A stretch of DNA of 64,000 nucleotides from Macrothele yani (GCA_039090855.1 CM077013.1:135987240-136051239), one strand, 5' to 3'. Positions 1 to 11,168 are shown, counted from the first letter of the stretch. Made by a program: numbers and translations. Notes: a model not told the origin generated them from the letters alone.

Positions 1-473
1 CGTGGCATTTCGTGGGTTCACTCATACCTGTGGAAGGCACTATGAACTGAATTCGTTATGAATCCATCCTTGCAGACCACGTACAGCCATATAAGCTGAT
101 TGTCTTCCCTGGGGCGAATGGAATCTTCCAGCACGGCAATGTGACGTGTCACACAGCTAGAAATGTCCAAGTGTGATTGAAAGAGCACGGTGAAGACTTC
201 AAAGTACGTCCCTGGCCACCTAATTCCCCAGACCTAGGCCCAATTGAGCCTGTGTGTGACCACTTCGAACGAGATGTTCGTTCTATGGATGCTCCACTAC
301 GCACTTTCCAGCAGCTGTCAGATGCACTGCAGGAAACATGGTTCCACATACCTGTGAACACCTTCCAGCACCTTATTTAGTCACTCCCAGCCCGTCTAGC
401 CGCTGTCCGCGCTGCACACGACAGTTACTCTGGATATTAGCTGGTGGTCACGATAATGTGACTCGACCGTGTG
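1..473 (+). mobile_element. Tc1-like element (family E), 3' end with transposase C-terminus
   Basis: This is the 3' part of a Tc1-like DNA transposon that enters from outside the window. The forward frame reads a decayed DDE transposase end: a QQDNA-type region reduced to GNVTCHTARN, then a stop, then WPPNSPDLGPIEP (the catalytic Glu region) and the usual tail of arm-and-helix residues, with another stop near 380. The last 45 bases (about 427-473) contain the terminal inverted repeat, whose complement starts ACACGGTCGAGTCACATTAT. The same repeat bounds the composite element at 27716-29658, so the two belong to one family. Not functional. Confidence 0.85.
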
Positions 474-721
474 ACCCTCTTGTAGAAAGTGGTCGACAGA
501 TTGATACACGGACATCATACAATCACTCATACCATATTTTAATTACCCGATCTCTTACGGTTACACAATAAATTTACAATTGCTGATGCATCAAATAGAG
601 CAGGGCGGTGGGTGAAGTAATGTCCATTGCCTAAATATCAAGCGATATGCTACCTACAATATCCAGTTTCACTATAGAACCTCAAAATCAGATCTGCTAA
701 CAGACGACTGAAAATCAGTAG

Positions 722-925
722 TTAATCAAACCTCAAGTGTTTCCGCGAACCACACCTATTACCAGGAATTTTCCGTCGCATGGATACGGAAAAGTGAGGG
801 TAGAGCTTTTCCGTTAATATACGAAAGGAATTGCGGAAAGGTTTCTGAAAATTCAGAATTTCCTGGCTTACGAAAAATCCACGAAGTTGAGGTTTTTCCC
901 GTTCTTTCACGGGAAAGGTTGAATT
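722..925. repeat. AT-rich dispersed repeat with small palindromes (copy 1)
   Basis: This stretch is rich in short self-complementary words such as TTTTCCGT and ACGGAAAA. Similar sequence recurs at 9235-9555 and 19170-19435, so it is a dispersed non-coding family of unknown class. The third copy begins with CACTGTAAAAAAATT, like the ends of some small inverted-repeat elements, so a MITE is plausible. The small ORFs here are not coding. Confidence 0.5.
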
Positions 926-937
926 AGGATTATGCTA

Positions 938-950
938 CGTTAGTTAGTTG

Positions 951-997
<47 letters not shown>

Positions 998-998
998 G
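938..998. repeat. (TTAG)n microsatellite
   Basis: About fifteen copies of the tetranucleotide TTAG/GTTA, nearly perfect. The unit has four bases and is not the five-base arthropod telomere repeat TTAGG. Confidence 0.95.
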
Positions 999-1011
999 AT
1001 TTTAATGGCGT

Positions 1012-2098
1012 GAAGCATGGAAAGTATAAATCAGGAACAAGTGTAAATAGTGTAAATCAGGGACAAGTGTAAATAGTGTAAATCAGGGACAAGAGTAAAC
1101 AGTGTAAATCAGTGTAAATCAGGGACAAGTGCAAATACTGTAAATCAGGGACAAGTGTAAATAGTGTAAATCAGGGACAAAGGTAAATAGTGTAAATCAG
1201 TGTAAAACAGTCTAAATCAGGAACAAGTGTAAACAGTGTAAAACAGTCTAAATCAGGGACAAGTGTAGACAGTGTAAAACAGTCTAAATCAGGGACAAGT
1301 GTAAACAGTGTAAAACAGTCTAAATCAGGGACAAGTGTAAACAGTCTAAATGAGGGACAAGTGTAAACAGTGTAAAACAGTCTAAATAAGGGACAAGTGT
1401 AAACAATGTAAAACAGTCTAAATCAGGGACAAGTGTAAATAGTGTTAATCAGGGGCAAGTATAAACAGTGTAAATCAAGGACAAGTGTAAATAGTGCAAA
1501 TCAGGGACAAGTGTAAATACTGTAAATCAGGGACAAGTGTAAATAGTGTAAATCAGGGACAAGTGTAAATAGTGTAAATCAGGGACAAGGGTAAATAGTG
1601 TAAATCAGTGAAAGTCAGAGACAAGTGTAAACAGTGTAAAACAGTGTAAATCAGGGACAAGTGTAAATAGTGTAAATCAGGGGTAAGCGTAAATCAGTGT
1701 AAATCAGGGGCAAGTGTAAATAGTGTAAATCAGGGGCAAGTGTAAATAGTGTAAAACAGTGTAAATCAGGGAGAGTGTAAATCAGTGTAAATCAGGGGCA
1801 AATGTAAATAGTGTAAATCAGGGACAAGTGTAAAATAGCGTAAATCAGGGACAAGTGTAAATAGTGTAAAACAGTGTAAATCATGGACAAGTGTAAATCA
1901 GGGAAAAGTGTAAATATTGTAAATCAGTGTAAATCAGGGGCACGTGTAAATAGCGTAAATCAGGGACAAGTGTAAATAGTGTAAATCAGTATAAATCAGG
2001 GGCAAGTGTAAATAGTGTAAATCAAGGACAAGTGTAAATAGCGTAAATCAGTGTGAATGAGGGACAAGCGTAAATCAGTGTAAATCAGGGACAAGCAA
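1012..2098. repeat. AT-rich minisatellite, TGTAAATCAGGGACAAG-type units
   Basis: About 1.1 kb of tandem units made from the words GTGTAAATCAG, GGGACAAG, GTGTAAATAG and GTGTAAAACAG in changing order. The commonest composite unit is near 26 bases. The middle (about 1200-1420) uses the AAACAGTCTAAATCAG variant and the ends use the AAATAGTGTAAATCAG variant, which suggests local spread of variants by unequal exchange. There are no conserved spacers, so this is not a CRISPR array. Confidence 0.93.
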
Positions 2099-2148
2099 AT
2101 GCCTATATCCCTAACAGTTGCTCATGGTGGCCGTAAATTCTAAAAAGA
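2097..2148 (+). repeat. SINE-1 3' tail fragment
   Basis: Directly after the minisatellite lies a degraded copy of the SINE-1 3' end: a variant of GTTGCTCACGGTGGTCGTTAA followed by an A-rich tail. Full copies are at 17677 and 50477. Confidence 0.6.
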
Positions 2149-2149
2149 A

Positions 2150-2584
2150 AAAGTCATGTTTTGAAGATAAGGATAGGAAAATCGCGAGGAGGTAGCGAGA
2201 ATATAATAACATTGGCGAGAGTACGTAATGGGAAAAATAATTATTTCCAGTACAACAGATTACAATTTATTAAACTGCGTCAGAAGATATCAGACATCAT
2301 AGAAATTTTACGGTTTTTTCCAGTAGGAAAGTTTTGGCTACGTCAAAAAGTTGTCAATTTGCCTATTTCTTTTTATTAGTGTCCTTGAGATAATTTTCTT
2401 CCTCATTGGCAATCACCTTTTGTGACATAATGAGAGGGAAAAACAAGCCTCTGCACGAATACGTATCGTATTGTCCTCCTGTTTCGTTGTCAACAACCGG
2501 ACATATTCAAAACAGTGAATAAATTAAACCGTTCAAAATATGCACACAAAAAATAAATAAATAATAAACACGAGTGGGAAGTTA
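2150..2584. other. AT-rich gap, no gene seen
   Basis: Non-coding, AT-rich. A 72-codon ORF at 2161-2379 has no recognisable motif and looks like chance. Confidence 0.5.
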
Positions 2585-3190
2585 TTTCAAGATTGCTCAT
2601 TGCTAAACACCACACGTCGCCTGTCTGTGGTGTTCCACGTCGCTCTGGCTTGGCACAACAGGACACGGAGCCGGCAGTGTTCAGGTGTTGATGGGCGCTG
2701 GGATCCCAGATTCGCTTCCTCGAGGCGTCGGGAAATAGTTCGTGGGTACACAGAAGCCGCTACATCTGCCTGTATAGTGGACTGGATCCCCGTGGGATCC
2801 CTTCGTGCCTGGCGCACGATACGTCAAACCTCTCTACCGGCGACCTTTCTTGTCCGTCCGAAGCCGCTCCGCCGTGTGGCAGTGCCGCCACGGCGCGCCG
2901 ACCATCCTGCGGTTTTCATCCCGATGAGCAGGCATCTCTCAAAGTCCGCAAGTTGCGTAAATCAATGTCTCTGGCGTTTACGCGGCATTCTTGTCACTCT
3001 GTGCACTTGTTTGCGTCAGCCAGTGCTTTTCGCTTTCATGGGGCATCGCTTACACGCCGGTTTATAAGGTTGCTGGTTCGCGCTTGCAGCGCCACCACAG
3101 GGTGTGTGGTCATGCGCACTCGCAACAAGCGTGAATCATTTCCACACCAGCACGCACTCTAGCTATTTGCAAAATTTCGCGGTTGTAGCA
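2585..3190 (-). pseudogene. Tc1-like transposase, N-terminal half fragment
   Basis: On the minus strand this reads as the paired helix-turn-helix half of a Tc1 transposase. A start near 3010 (MPRKRQRH, then a stop) is followed by a decayed first helix-turn-helix. The second domain is in the frame ending at 2587, with an ISRRLEEANL motif. It ends at RRVVFSNEQS, where the first catalytic Asp of the usual FSDESR motif is replaced by Asn. Sequence beyond the first catalytic region is missing, so this is a truncated copy. The 155-codon plus-strand ORF at 2600-3067 is its shadow. A GC-rich leader with a TATAAA-like box lies at about 3060-3110. Confidence 0.75.
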
Positions 3191-3199
3191 TGTTCTCTT

Positions 3200-3740
3200 C
3201 TAGGTGCCCAAATTTCATTGTGAGTGTATATTGAGAAAAATATCTCAGCTTATGGAAGCGGGATTTTTAAAAAACGTTAGTGGCATCGGATAACGAACGG
3301 CATGTAGAACATTTTTAATTTATTTGTTTCTTTATCCGTTTGCTCTTGTCTTTTGGACATGAAGGATTGGAGAATTTGCTTTTTATTTTATCAGTTTACT
3401 CGTATGTTACTCTGACGAAGGGATATGCAGACAAATGGAAAGTGAAAAAGAAACACAAAATGCAACGGGTATTAATGAAATAAGTATCCCTATTCTGAGG
3501 TGCCTAGAAAAGCGAGAAATAGAGATACCGAGAAGAAACAGTAGGTAGCATATTGAAGTAGGGGCCTCGGAACAATTTTTTGGCAACGGGGGCAAGATAT
3601 CAGGACATGTACTGTTAAGTCAGACCACAGGACTTATTACGCTTTTGTAAAACAGGACGTTATGACGTCATTTGAACATACTACAGATAAAACAATTACA
3701 TGGATAAATTCTAAATTAATATAAACTTTGGATTTTATAT
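3200..3740. other. Gap without a recognised gene
   Basis: AT-rich sequence. No motif or repeat relation was recognised, and the small ORFs are unsupported. Confidence 0.4.
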
Positions 3741-3881
3741 CTACAGGGTAAGATCCAAAAGTTCACGAACTGCGCCTGTACGCCAAAGTAGGTGTATCGT
3801 ATATACTCAAGGTGATTACTGGATTACGTTACGACATTATCCATCCCCCCCCAGAGAAATTGGTTTCATCCACTCACGTCA

Positions 3882-3955
3882 CGCGCTTGCTGCAGTACAT
3901 CCGGGTATTGTGAGCAACTTACGCTCACAATACCCGGATGTACTGCAGCAGCGCG
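3882..3955. repeat. 33-bp inverted repeat with 7-bp spacer at the mariner N-terminus
   Basis: The left arm 3882-3915 and right arm 3923-3955 are complementary over about 33 bases with a single extra base. The spacer is AACTTAC. The right arm is transposase coding sequence and the left arm is its inverted copy just upstream. Confidence 0.9.
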
Positions 3956-4915
3956 TTAACATTAAGTTTTGTGTTCATTTGGACAAAAGTCCAACAGAAA
4001 CGTACGAGATGTTAAAACAAGTTTATGGCGAAAATACTCTGTCGCGATCTCAAATATTCGATTGGCATCGACGCTTCAGAAAAGGCAGACAGGAGGTCAA
4101 AGACGATGAACGAAGCTGGCGGCCAGTGACATCTCGTAACGGTAAACACATTTCGAAGGTTGCGGCCATTGTATGCACCAACAAACAGCAGACGATCAAG
4201 CAAATAGCAGAGGCGGCTGGGATATCGGAGAATGCGTGTCAACGGATGCTAACAGATAATCTGAAGATGCACCGGGTGTGTTAACACATCGTCCCACGCA
4301 TATTGACTGAAGATCAGTTGGCCATACGGATGGAAATGACAGGGCGATCTCGTAACCACTGCCGACCGAGACCCATTATTTCTTAGAAGAATCATAACGG
4401 GGTATGGAAAATGGTGCTTCCTCTTCGACCCGCGGACTACGCGGGCATTAGCTATATGGAAATCGCCATCGTCTCCACGTAAGCAGAAATTCCGCCGAGA
4501 TCGAAGCAAAGGCAAGACCATGCTAGAGGTCTTCTTCGACATCCAGCGTATTGTTCATCTTGAATTTATACCTGACTGACACACTGTCAACAAGGAGCTA
4601 TTTATGGACATCATGTGACGTGTACGTGAGGTGATCCGCAAGAAGAGGCCTCAACTCTGAGGTGATCAATTGTGGATGCTGTTGCACGACAATGCACCGG
4701 TACACAGGTCACTCATCGTTCGTGAGTTTCTCGCAAAAACAAGAACTGTTGTCCTCTCACACCCACCGTACTCACCTGATCTTGGCTACTGCGATTTCCA
4801 CCTCTTCTCTGAGTTGACTTCAGGATCGTCAATTTTCGAGCGCAGAAATAGTGAAAAACGCATCGCTGGTTGCACTGAAGGACATTGCAAAGAATGTGTT
4901 TCCAGAAGTGCTTAG
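3910..4915 (+). pseudogene. mariner transposase, broken
   Basis: Cut-and-paste transposase of the mariner family, acting on the element's own ends in the nucleus. The N-terminal 124 codons (3910-4284) are open: QRVNIKFCVHLDKSPTETYE, then RSQIFDWHRRF and an AEAAGIS helix-turn-helix. The frame then has stops and shifts. The first catalytic region survives as WCFLFDP near 4415 in another frame. The C-terminal piece at 4670-4915 has LLHDNAP (second Asp) and HPPYSPDLGYCDF (third Asp, D34D type). There is no ATG at the N-terminus. The expected position is GTG inside a palindrome (3882-3955). Confidence 0.9.
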
Positions 4916-5429
4916 ACGAACTCTACTGCCGCAGGCAGAAGTGTGTTGTTGCAAGAGGGTCTTCTTTTGAAGGAGGATATGCTTCAGCTTTGTAACTCTG
5001 ACTATTTATGGACTTAAAGTCCCAGTCCGAGAACTTTTGGATACTACCTCGTATATTATGTGGTTTTTCGATATAGAAAGTTTTACTGATGTTATATTAT
5101 TGAATTCAACGCCTCCACACATTTGTATAAATTTCCCTAAAACCATATCCTTTACGTTATACACCAAATGACATAAGAATTAAAATACTGTATATCTCAT
5201 TCCTTTCTTCCTTTTCATTTCCTTTCTTGAAAAAAGGCTGAAGGCTGATTGTATTACAGTTAAGTGAAATAGTGAACGCCCTTGTTCTTTATAAACTACT
5301 GTTTGTGAAAATTGCAACAGCAAGAAGGAGCCATGCAATTCGAATGAAATTTATACCACATTTTGCTGATATGACACTACATAAGTGATTTAATTTTCAA
5401 AACAATACAACAAGTTTTACCTGCAAAAA

Positions 5430-6447
5430 TCAGTATTCCGTGAAGCCTCCGTGAGCTGCAATAGGAGCTTCTAGATGGCGTAGCATTGAATCGAAAAGGC
5501 GTTGAATGGTGTCCTGGGTAATTGCCTGCCAGGCGGTATGTATGCGAATCCACAGATCATTGGTACTGACCGCTGGAGGACTTTGATGGGCCCTTTTGCA
5601 GAGTGGCCATATCCCAGACGTGTTCAATGGGCGACATGTCTGGCGAACGTGCAGGCCAGGAAAGAAGCGGTATCTGCTGTGCTGCGAAGAGTGCTTGAAC
5701 ATTCCTGAGAACATGTGGTCGGGCATTGTCCTGCTGGAATTTAGTGCTAGAACTCCTCTGAAGGAAGGGTATACCTTCTGCCTGGACAACATACCTGATA
5801 TAGCGGTAGTTGTTGAGTTTGCCCTCAAGTCGTAGCAGCTGAGATCGCGAATGGTATCCAATGGCACGCCACACCATCAGACTTGGAGCCTGTATGACGC
5901 CCAACAATACATGGTGGAAGAAGGAGCTCACCATAATACCGTCTAATGCGTATGCGGCTATCATGGTAGACCAAGCTGAATCGGGACTCGTCTGAAAACA
6001 CGACCTGTTGCCACTCAGCGGTATTGAAAACCCCGTTCCAGCCCGAGGCGTCCATGGTTAAGGGTCAAAGTAATCCGCCACAGAGGGATGAGTGCAACCA
6101 GTCCTTTGAGCAGCAGACGGCGTCAAACTGTGGAAGCAGACAATGCCACACCTATTGCAGTGCTCCACTGTTGTGCTAATACTTGCGGTACGGTTCGTCA
6201 TTGCCATGTGGATGAGGTATCGGTCATCCCGGGATTTCGTCACATTTATCGATCCACTGCCGGTTTGTCGATTCACCTGGTTCTCTTCGGTCCATTGCCG
6301 ATACACGCGCATCACTATCGTGGCGTCATGTTCCGTCCGAGCCGCAATGTCTCGTTGTGAAAACGCGCCTTTACGCAGACCAATATTTCATCCCCGTTCA
6401 AACTCTGTCGTATGGTGATATTACAGACTTTGTCGTCGCCAAGGCAT
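5430..6447 (-). pseudogene. Tc1-like transposase (family F), broken
   Basis: Minus-strand DDE transposase. The N-terminus starts at an ATG at 6447 (MPWRRQSL, then a stop). The helix-turn-helix frame at 6058-6315 reads FSQRDIAARTEHDATIVMRV upstream and an RSLL-type linker. The first catalytic Asp is present in QQVVFSDESRFSLVYHDSRI (5825-6055). The second Asp is in FQQDNARPH and the Glu in RSPDMSPIEHVWD (5557-5964 frame). The C-terminus ends AAHGGFTEY at 5430. All three catalytic residues are visible but lie in different frames, so at least three frameshifts separate them. Confidence 0.88.
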
Positions 6448-6506
6448 TATTGAATCCTGTAGACCCTTTTACAACTCGCTTTCTGCGATGCACTACTGGT
6501 GTGTAT

Positions 6507-6823
6507 GATGATCATGATCATATGTAGAGGATTTTAGGAAGGGGGTGTCTGACCCCAGGTCTTAAACAACCCTTAGAAATAGGAAACTAGGAGATTTGGG
6601 CTAGAGCGCCTGATAGGAAAGTGACACGGAAGCGAGGTAGAAAGGGGGAGGAAGACGCCATTATTTATTACTGGGGATCCAGTACTCGGGGTCCGACGAC
6701 TTAACGTGCCCATCCGACGCACGGCGGAAATTTAATGGATCGAGCGTCGTACCTACCTGGGATCGAACCTGAGGCCCTTTCCATGGCAGTCACGAACGTT
6801 GCTCATTAGGCCACCCGCGGCCT
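6507..6823 (-). repeat. tRNA-derived SINE (SINE-2) with 13-bp target duplication
   Basis: The minus strand reads a tRNA-like head (GGCCGCGGGTGGCCTAATG..., box B GGTTCGATCCC near 6760) and then an unrelated body. TACTGGTGTGTAT occurs at 6494-6506 and again at 6824-6836, a clean target-site duplication. The body near 6505-6518 begins with the palindrome ATGATCATGATCAT. It sits in the leader of the Tc1 at 5290-7019. Confidence 0.88.
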
Positions 6824-7019
6824 TACTGGTGTGTATCCTAAACATCCCTCTCTTTATACCCCTCACTTGACCGTTCAGAGCACGCTGCCAGACCCAGACA
6901 TGCGCAATAATTACCTCTAATAATTTGCATGTCCTACCCTGCTCTGCATATCCTGTAAGTGTCACGTGATTACCATCATTCCTACATGGTGTTGCGATTT
7001 TCACAAATAGTAGTTTATA

Positions 7020-8330
7020 GAACCACAGTAATTTTCAGGCTAATTTTTTAAATAAAGCTTCGTGAAACTCTTTTCTTCGTAAACTGGACAAGTGAAGAGA
7101 GTTTGCCTGCTTCTCAGGAATTCAGTTTTTAGATGGTTAATAATTGAAGTAAGATTATCAGAAGGAATTTCAAACGGCAGGAAATGAAAAAAATAATGGG
7201 TTTATCAGATTTCTGATTACAGACAAAATTTAAAAGGAAGAAAACTGAGTGAAGGGGGAATGTGATGCTTCGCCCCTGCACGAAAATGTCTGCGTGTGGA
7301 GCTGCCCCCCTCTGGCCCAGCGGTTCCAATGCCATTGCATTGAAGACATAGTAAAACGATTTATCGGGAAAAAATAGTTCAAAGTTGCGCCGCAGGGGGC
7401 GCGGGGGATGGCGCTTCATATACAAGAAAAGAACTGATCTGTGCGTGAATTTACTGTTTATTGACAGTACAAACAATTGAAGACAAAATAAGCTCACTAT
7501 GCTGGCCATCACGAGAAATGACATGCTGCAAACGAAGACCGGTTTGTGACACAGCTGCTCGCAGCATGTAGCGGTCGATGTTGGTCACTTTACATCTGAT
7601 ACTCGTGATCTGAAAGATAGCGTATGTCTTTTCCCTGTCTTTCAGGTATTCCCATTGCCAGATATCACAAGGAGCAAGATCCGGTGAGTGGGCTCGACAG
7701 GACTACAGGAGCCATCGAGAAATTATGCTTTTATTGTAGAATGTTCGACTGGGAAATTAATCTGGCACTGCTGTGTGAGAGTGCTCTTCGGTTTGCCCTG
7801 TCGACACTAGCAGCTTCAGCATTATCCCTGCCGTTTTATGAAATTGGCGGACGTCCTGTTCCCGACGATATACCTATTTCTCCAGTGTCTTTGAACTTCG
7901 GTATCATTCTCCTCAAAGTGTGTGTGTAGGGGTGGTGGGGGGGTCTTATTCGTAATCCTGAACAGTTTTGAGAACAAAGCAACGGGCAGGGCCGGGGACG
8001 GGCTTTTCTCCAGGCACTTAGGACCGAGACGGACCAAGTCGAATCATTCTTTTTATCGCATTAGTAAAAAAAGAAAAACAGTCGTGTTTCCCAATTTCCT
8101 CGTCGAGGGCGTAATTACAGAGGCAAAGAGAGAGAGAGAAACACTCACAGTGTTTTTATCATCTATAGGTATTAAGATGGTAAAAACACTTTGGGGCTTG
8201 TTGAGATTCAAAGATTCGATCCTGAGCGTGTATGTGTGTTGTGTGGAGTGAGGGATTGGGGGGTGTCTGCAGTGTTGTGGTGTGTGTGTGTGAGAGAGAG
8301 AGAAAAAGAGAGAGTGGGATGGCATAGATA
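7020..8330. other. Gap without a recognised gene; small GA/GT microsatellites
   Basis: Several 90-130 codon ORFs occur on both strands, but none shows a recognisable domain and they overlap one another. G-rich runs lie near 7928-7945 and GA/GT simple repeats at 8126-8140 and 8278-8312. Confidence 0.4.
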
Positions 8331-9234
8331 AATTCTCCTACCCCTAATCTGTATAGGGATTGACTTTTGTAGTGTTACCACTTGCTAGTTAAGAGAAAGG
8401 GAGATTTTGAACGCACTTAGTATTTTGTTCTCTCTCTTTAAAGGTTATATCCTTCGATAACTGCCAAAGTTTAGTTAAAATTTTTAGGTTTATATTGAAC
8501 TAAATATTTTCAATAATATCTCATTTCACTATTTAATTTTCATAATTTAATAAAATACAATATAAAGACAACACAATACAAATCGGCACATCGCTGGCCG
8601 GGCTTAACTAATAGGTGCAAGTGACGTGCCGGGCCTTAAACACACGGGCTTGAGCCGGGCCGGGCTCTCCAAATAAGGTTCGCGCAGACCTCCAATGTGG
8701 CTTCACTCTTACGAAATTTACAAGGGAAAAATTTGGATTAAATTCAGCTGAAATCTTATGAGATTTAAAATTAGTTGTCATACAAAGAAGTCTTTAAAAA
8801 ATTACAAGGCCAGATCAATACGGTAAAAATATTCCAATACAAGATTAATCCAATACGGAAGAAACGTTATGAAATTTTAAGTTTCTCAACAGTATTTTAA
8901 GATAAAATTCTATGCCTTCGCAAAGTATGTCGAACGAATAAAAAAAATGGAGTTGAAATGAATTGAAAAACTAAAGATCAAATCACGCGAAATCCAAAGA
9001 AACACTCAGTGTTTTATGGTTCAAAATGCATTAATTAATTGCGAATTATGTGGTCAGTTGAAGCCACATTTGTGTAGAGTTGAACATAGAAGTGTGTCTT
9101 TAAACTGTGATTAGAAAAGGGAACAACTGTGTCTTGAAAATGTGATTAGGAAAGGAGCAAATGTGTCTTCAAAGAGAATGTTCATCATTTATATCGCGAA
9201 ATCCAAAGGGGCACGGTAAAAACAAAACAAAAAA
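8331..9234. other. AT-rich gap
   Basis: No gene seen. Two short similar blocks (GTGTCTT...TGTGATTAG) lie at about 9092-9160. A GGGCCGGGCTT-type GC patch at 8595-8675 is surrounded by AT-rich DNA. Confidence 0.4.
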
Positions 9235-9555
9235 ACTCTAAAATTCATGAAACATTTTTCGTGAGTATTTTCATGAATAAATGGAACATATTCGCGATTC
9301 AACCTTTTCGCTTAAATGACGAAAAAAAACCCCTGAATTTTACTGATTTTTCAGAATTGAATTGACAAAAATTCTGCTATTTATCTTTCTCCGGTAAACA
9401 ACGAAAAACTGCCATTATTAGGAGGTGCAATCTAAAAAATCTGAATTTTCAAGGAACTTTTCCTTATTCTGCTCGTATATTAACGGACAGTTTTTTTTAA
9501 TTTGTTCCGTATCCATATGATGGGAAATTTCCAATAATAAGAGTGGTTCGTGGGA
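9235..9555. repeat. AT-rich dispersed repeat (copy 2)
   Basis: Related to 722-925 and 19170-19435: shared words include AACCTTTTC, CTGAATTTTCA, ATGACGAAAA and a TTAACGGA-type end. Non-coding. Confidence 0.45.
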
Positions 9556-9758
9556 AAAATTTTAATTTAAAGAAGTTTGATTAAAATTTCAATTCAACAG
9601 TTTTTCTGAATCACTCTTCATTCATACTGTTCGAAGTTGTCATCGCGAAAATCCTGCAAAAAAATTTTTGGTGGCAGCATTCGTACCCTCGTCTGTTTGC
9701 GGACCTTATTGTGACGCTCTGTAGCGAGACCGGATGTTGTGAATAGGATATCGCATTA

Positions 9759-10938
9759 TACACTGAGTGGCTACTTTATTATGACCACCTGACAGTTTTA
9801 AGCTAATGAGCTATGGCTGCAAGCTGTTGCCGCCAGACGGAGAGACTGGTATAAAAAGGGAAAGCTTAGTGCTTGCGACAGTAGTAGAGTGATTTTTGGG
9901 TGACGAGATGGGTAAAAAAATGCGATTTGACGGACTTTCAACGTGGGATGATTGTAGGACCTCGGAGCCATGGAGCGAGTATCACCGAAACCGCCGCATT
10001 CGTGAAATGTTCCAGAGCAGCCAAAAAACTGGGTCTCTACGTGCAACGTGTGGTCGTCATCGACTAGTGACTGTTCGGGCGGAACGGAGAGTGTCCAGAC
10101 TGGTAACAGACAACAGAAGGGCAACAGTGCAGCAAATTACAGACCATCTTAATCAAGGATCCCCTCAAATGATCTCTGCACGCACTGTTCGCCGTACACT
10201 GCATCGGATGGGATATGGCAGCCGAAGGCCTGTTCGAACACCTTTGCTGTCTGCAGTTAACAAGAGAAAACGTCTCCTGTAAGCACAGGAGCACAAGGAT
10301 TGGACAGTCGATAATTCGAAACAAATTATGTGGTCCGATGAATCACGTTTTCAGTTGCACCGTGCCGATGGCTGAGTGAAAATTTTGCTGCAACAGCACG
10401 AAAGCATGGACCCCAAATGCATTACTACAACCCTTCAAGCTGGTGGAGGCAACGTTATGGTTTGGGTAGTGTTTTCCTTGCATGCTTTGTGCACTTTAAT
10501 TCGTGTCTGACTGACACATCATATCAAAACATCGTTGCGGACCAAGTGCATCCTGTCAGGTGGATGGGTTATCCCAATGGCGATGACTACTTTCAACAAG
10601 ATAATGCTTCCTGCCATAGTGCTCGTATTGTACAGGATTGATTTCAGGAACATGCCGGTGAGTTTACTTTGCTTAGGTGGCCCCCACAATCTCCAGATCT
10701 CAACCACTTTGAGAATTTGTGTGATGAAGTTGAACGAGCCATCAGACAGCTGGATCCAGAACCCTGCAATCTCACACTCCTGGAAAGTGCTATTCATCAA
10801 GCATGGTCTCAGATTCCACAAACCACCTATCAACATCTCGTGGAGTCCATGCCACGAAGAATCGACGCAGTATTAAAGGCAAAAGGTGGTCCAACGAAGT
10901 ACTGAGGGGTGGTCATAATAAAGTGGCCACTCAGTGTA
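9759..10938 (+). mobile_element. Tc1-like element (family A), full length
   Basis: Left end TACACTGAGTGGCTACTTTA and the complement of the right end TACACTGAGTGGCCACTTTA form inverted repeats continuing into TTATGACCACC. Length is 1,180 bp, normal for Tc1. A second copy of the same family lies inverted at 28277-29337. Confidence 0.92.
9908..10905 (+). pseudogene. Tc1-like transposase (family A), broken
   Basis: The correct frame shifts several times. Residues after the start fall in a wrong frame until QKTGSLRATCGRHR, because about 30 bases of the first helix-turn-helix (present in the 29-kb copy) are missing. Then RRATVQQITDHL and ARTVRRTLHRMGYGSRRP form the second helix-turn-helix. A stop at about 10280 breaks KRKRLL. 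The first Asp is in MWSDESRFQLH, the second Asp region reads FQQDNASCHSARIVQD and then a stop, and the catalytic Glu motif reads SPDLNHFENL with Pro-Ile-Glu changed. The C-terminus KAKGGPTKY ends at 10905. Confidence 0.9.
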
Positions 10939-11168
10939 CAAATGTTATTATGACAATCGATATTCCTCCTCCCACTTGGTCTTACGGTAAGAAATACCTA
11001 TTGTATATTTTACTACCATAAGAAACCGGGTACTGAAAGTTTCGTACAGGGATTGCATGGTTTCTATGTATCCGCCTGTACATCCTTTAACACAAAAAGC
11101 TATTATAGCTATCAAAAGTAAATTACTGTATATATGATTGCAATTAGCAATAGCACTATTCATACATG

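Larger units (their letters stand above)
3742..5053 (+). mobile_element. mariner-like element with terminal inverted repeats
   Basis: A whole mariner-size unit of about 1.3 kb. The left end TACAGGGTAAGATCCAAAAG and the complement of the right end, TACGAGGTAGTATCCAAAAG, form imperfect inverted repeats that share ATCCAAAAGTTC. TA dinucleotides sit at both ends, as expected for mariner target duplication. The transposase between them is broken. Confidence 0.85.
5290..7019 (-). mobile_element. Tc1-like element (family F), full length, with SINE insertion
   Basis: Terminal inverted repeats: left TATAAACTACTGTTTGTGAA at 5290 and the complement of the right end TATAAACTACTATTTGTGAA ending at 7019. 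Inside on the minus strand are a leader with a TATAAA box (about 6860) and a broken transposase. A 13-bp-duplication SINE (6507-6823) interrupts the leader. Without the SINE the element is about 1.4 kb, similar to family G at 53719. Confidence 0.85.

Noticed and set aside
938..998. Possible telomeric repeat
   Set aside because: The unit is TTAG (4 bases), not TTAGG, and the run is only about 60 bases inside other DNA.
1012..2098. CRISPR-like array
   Set aside because: No constant repeat with unique spacers. All parts are variants of the same short words, and the context is eukaryotic.
2600..3067. 155-codon plus-strand ORF
   Set aside because: The minus strand has Tc1 transposase motifs over the same span.
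8595..8680. GGGCCGGGC-type GC patch as a transposon end or regulatory island
   Set aside because: Too short, with no matching inverted end or second copy in the window.
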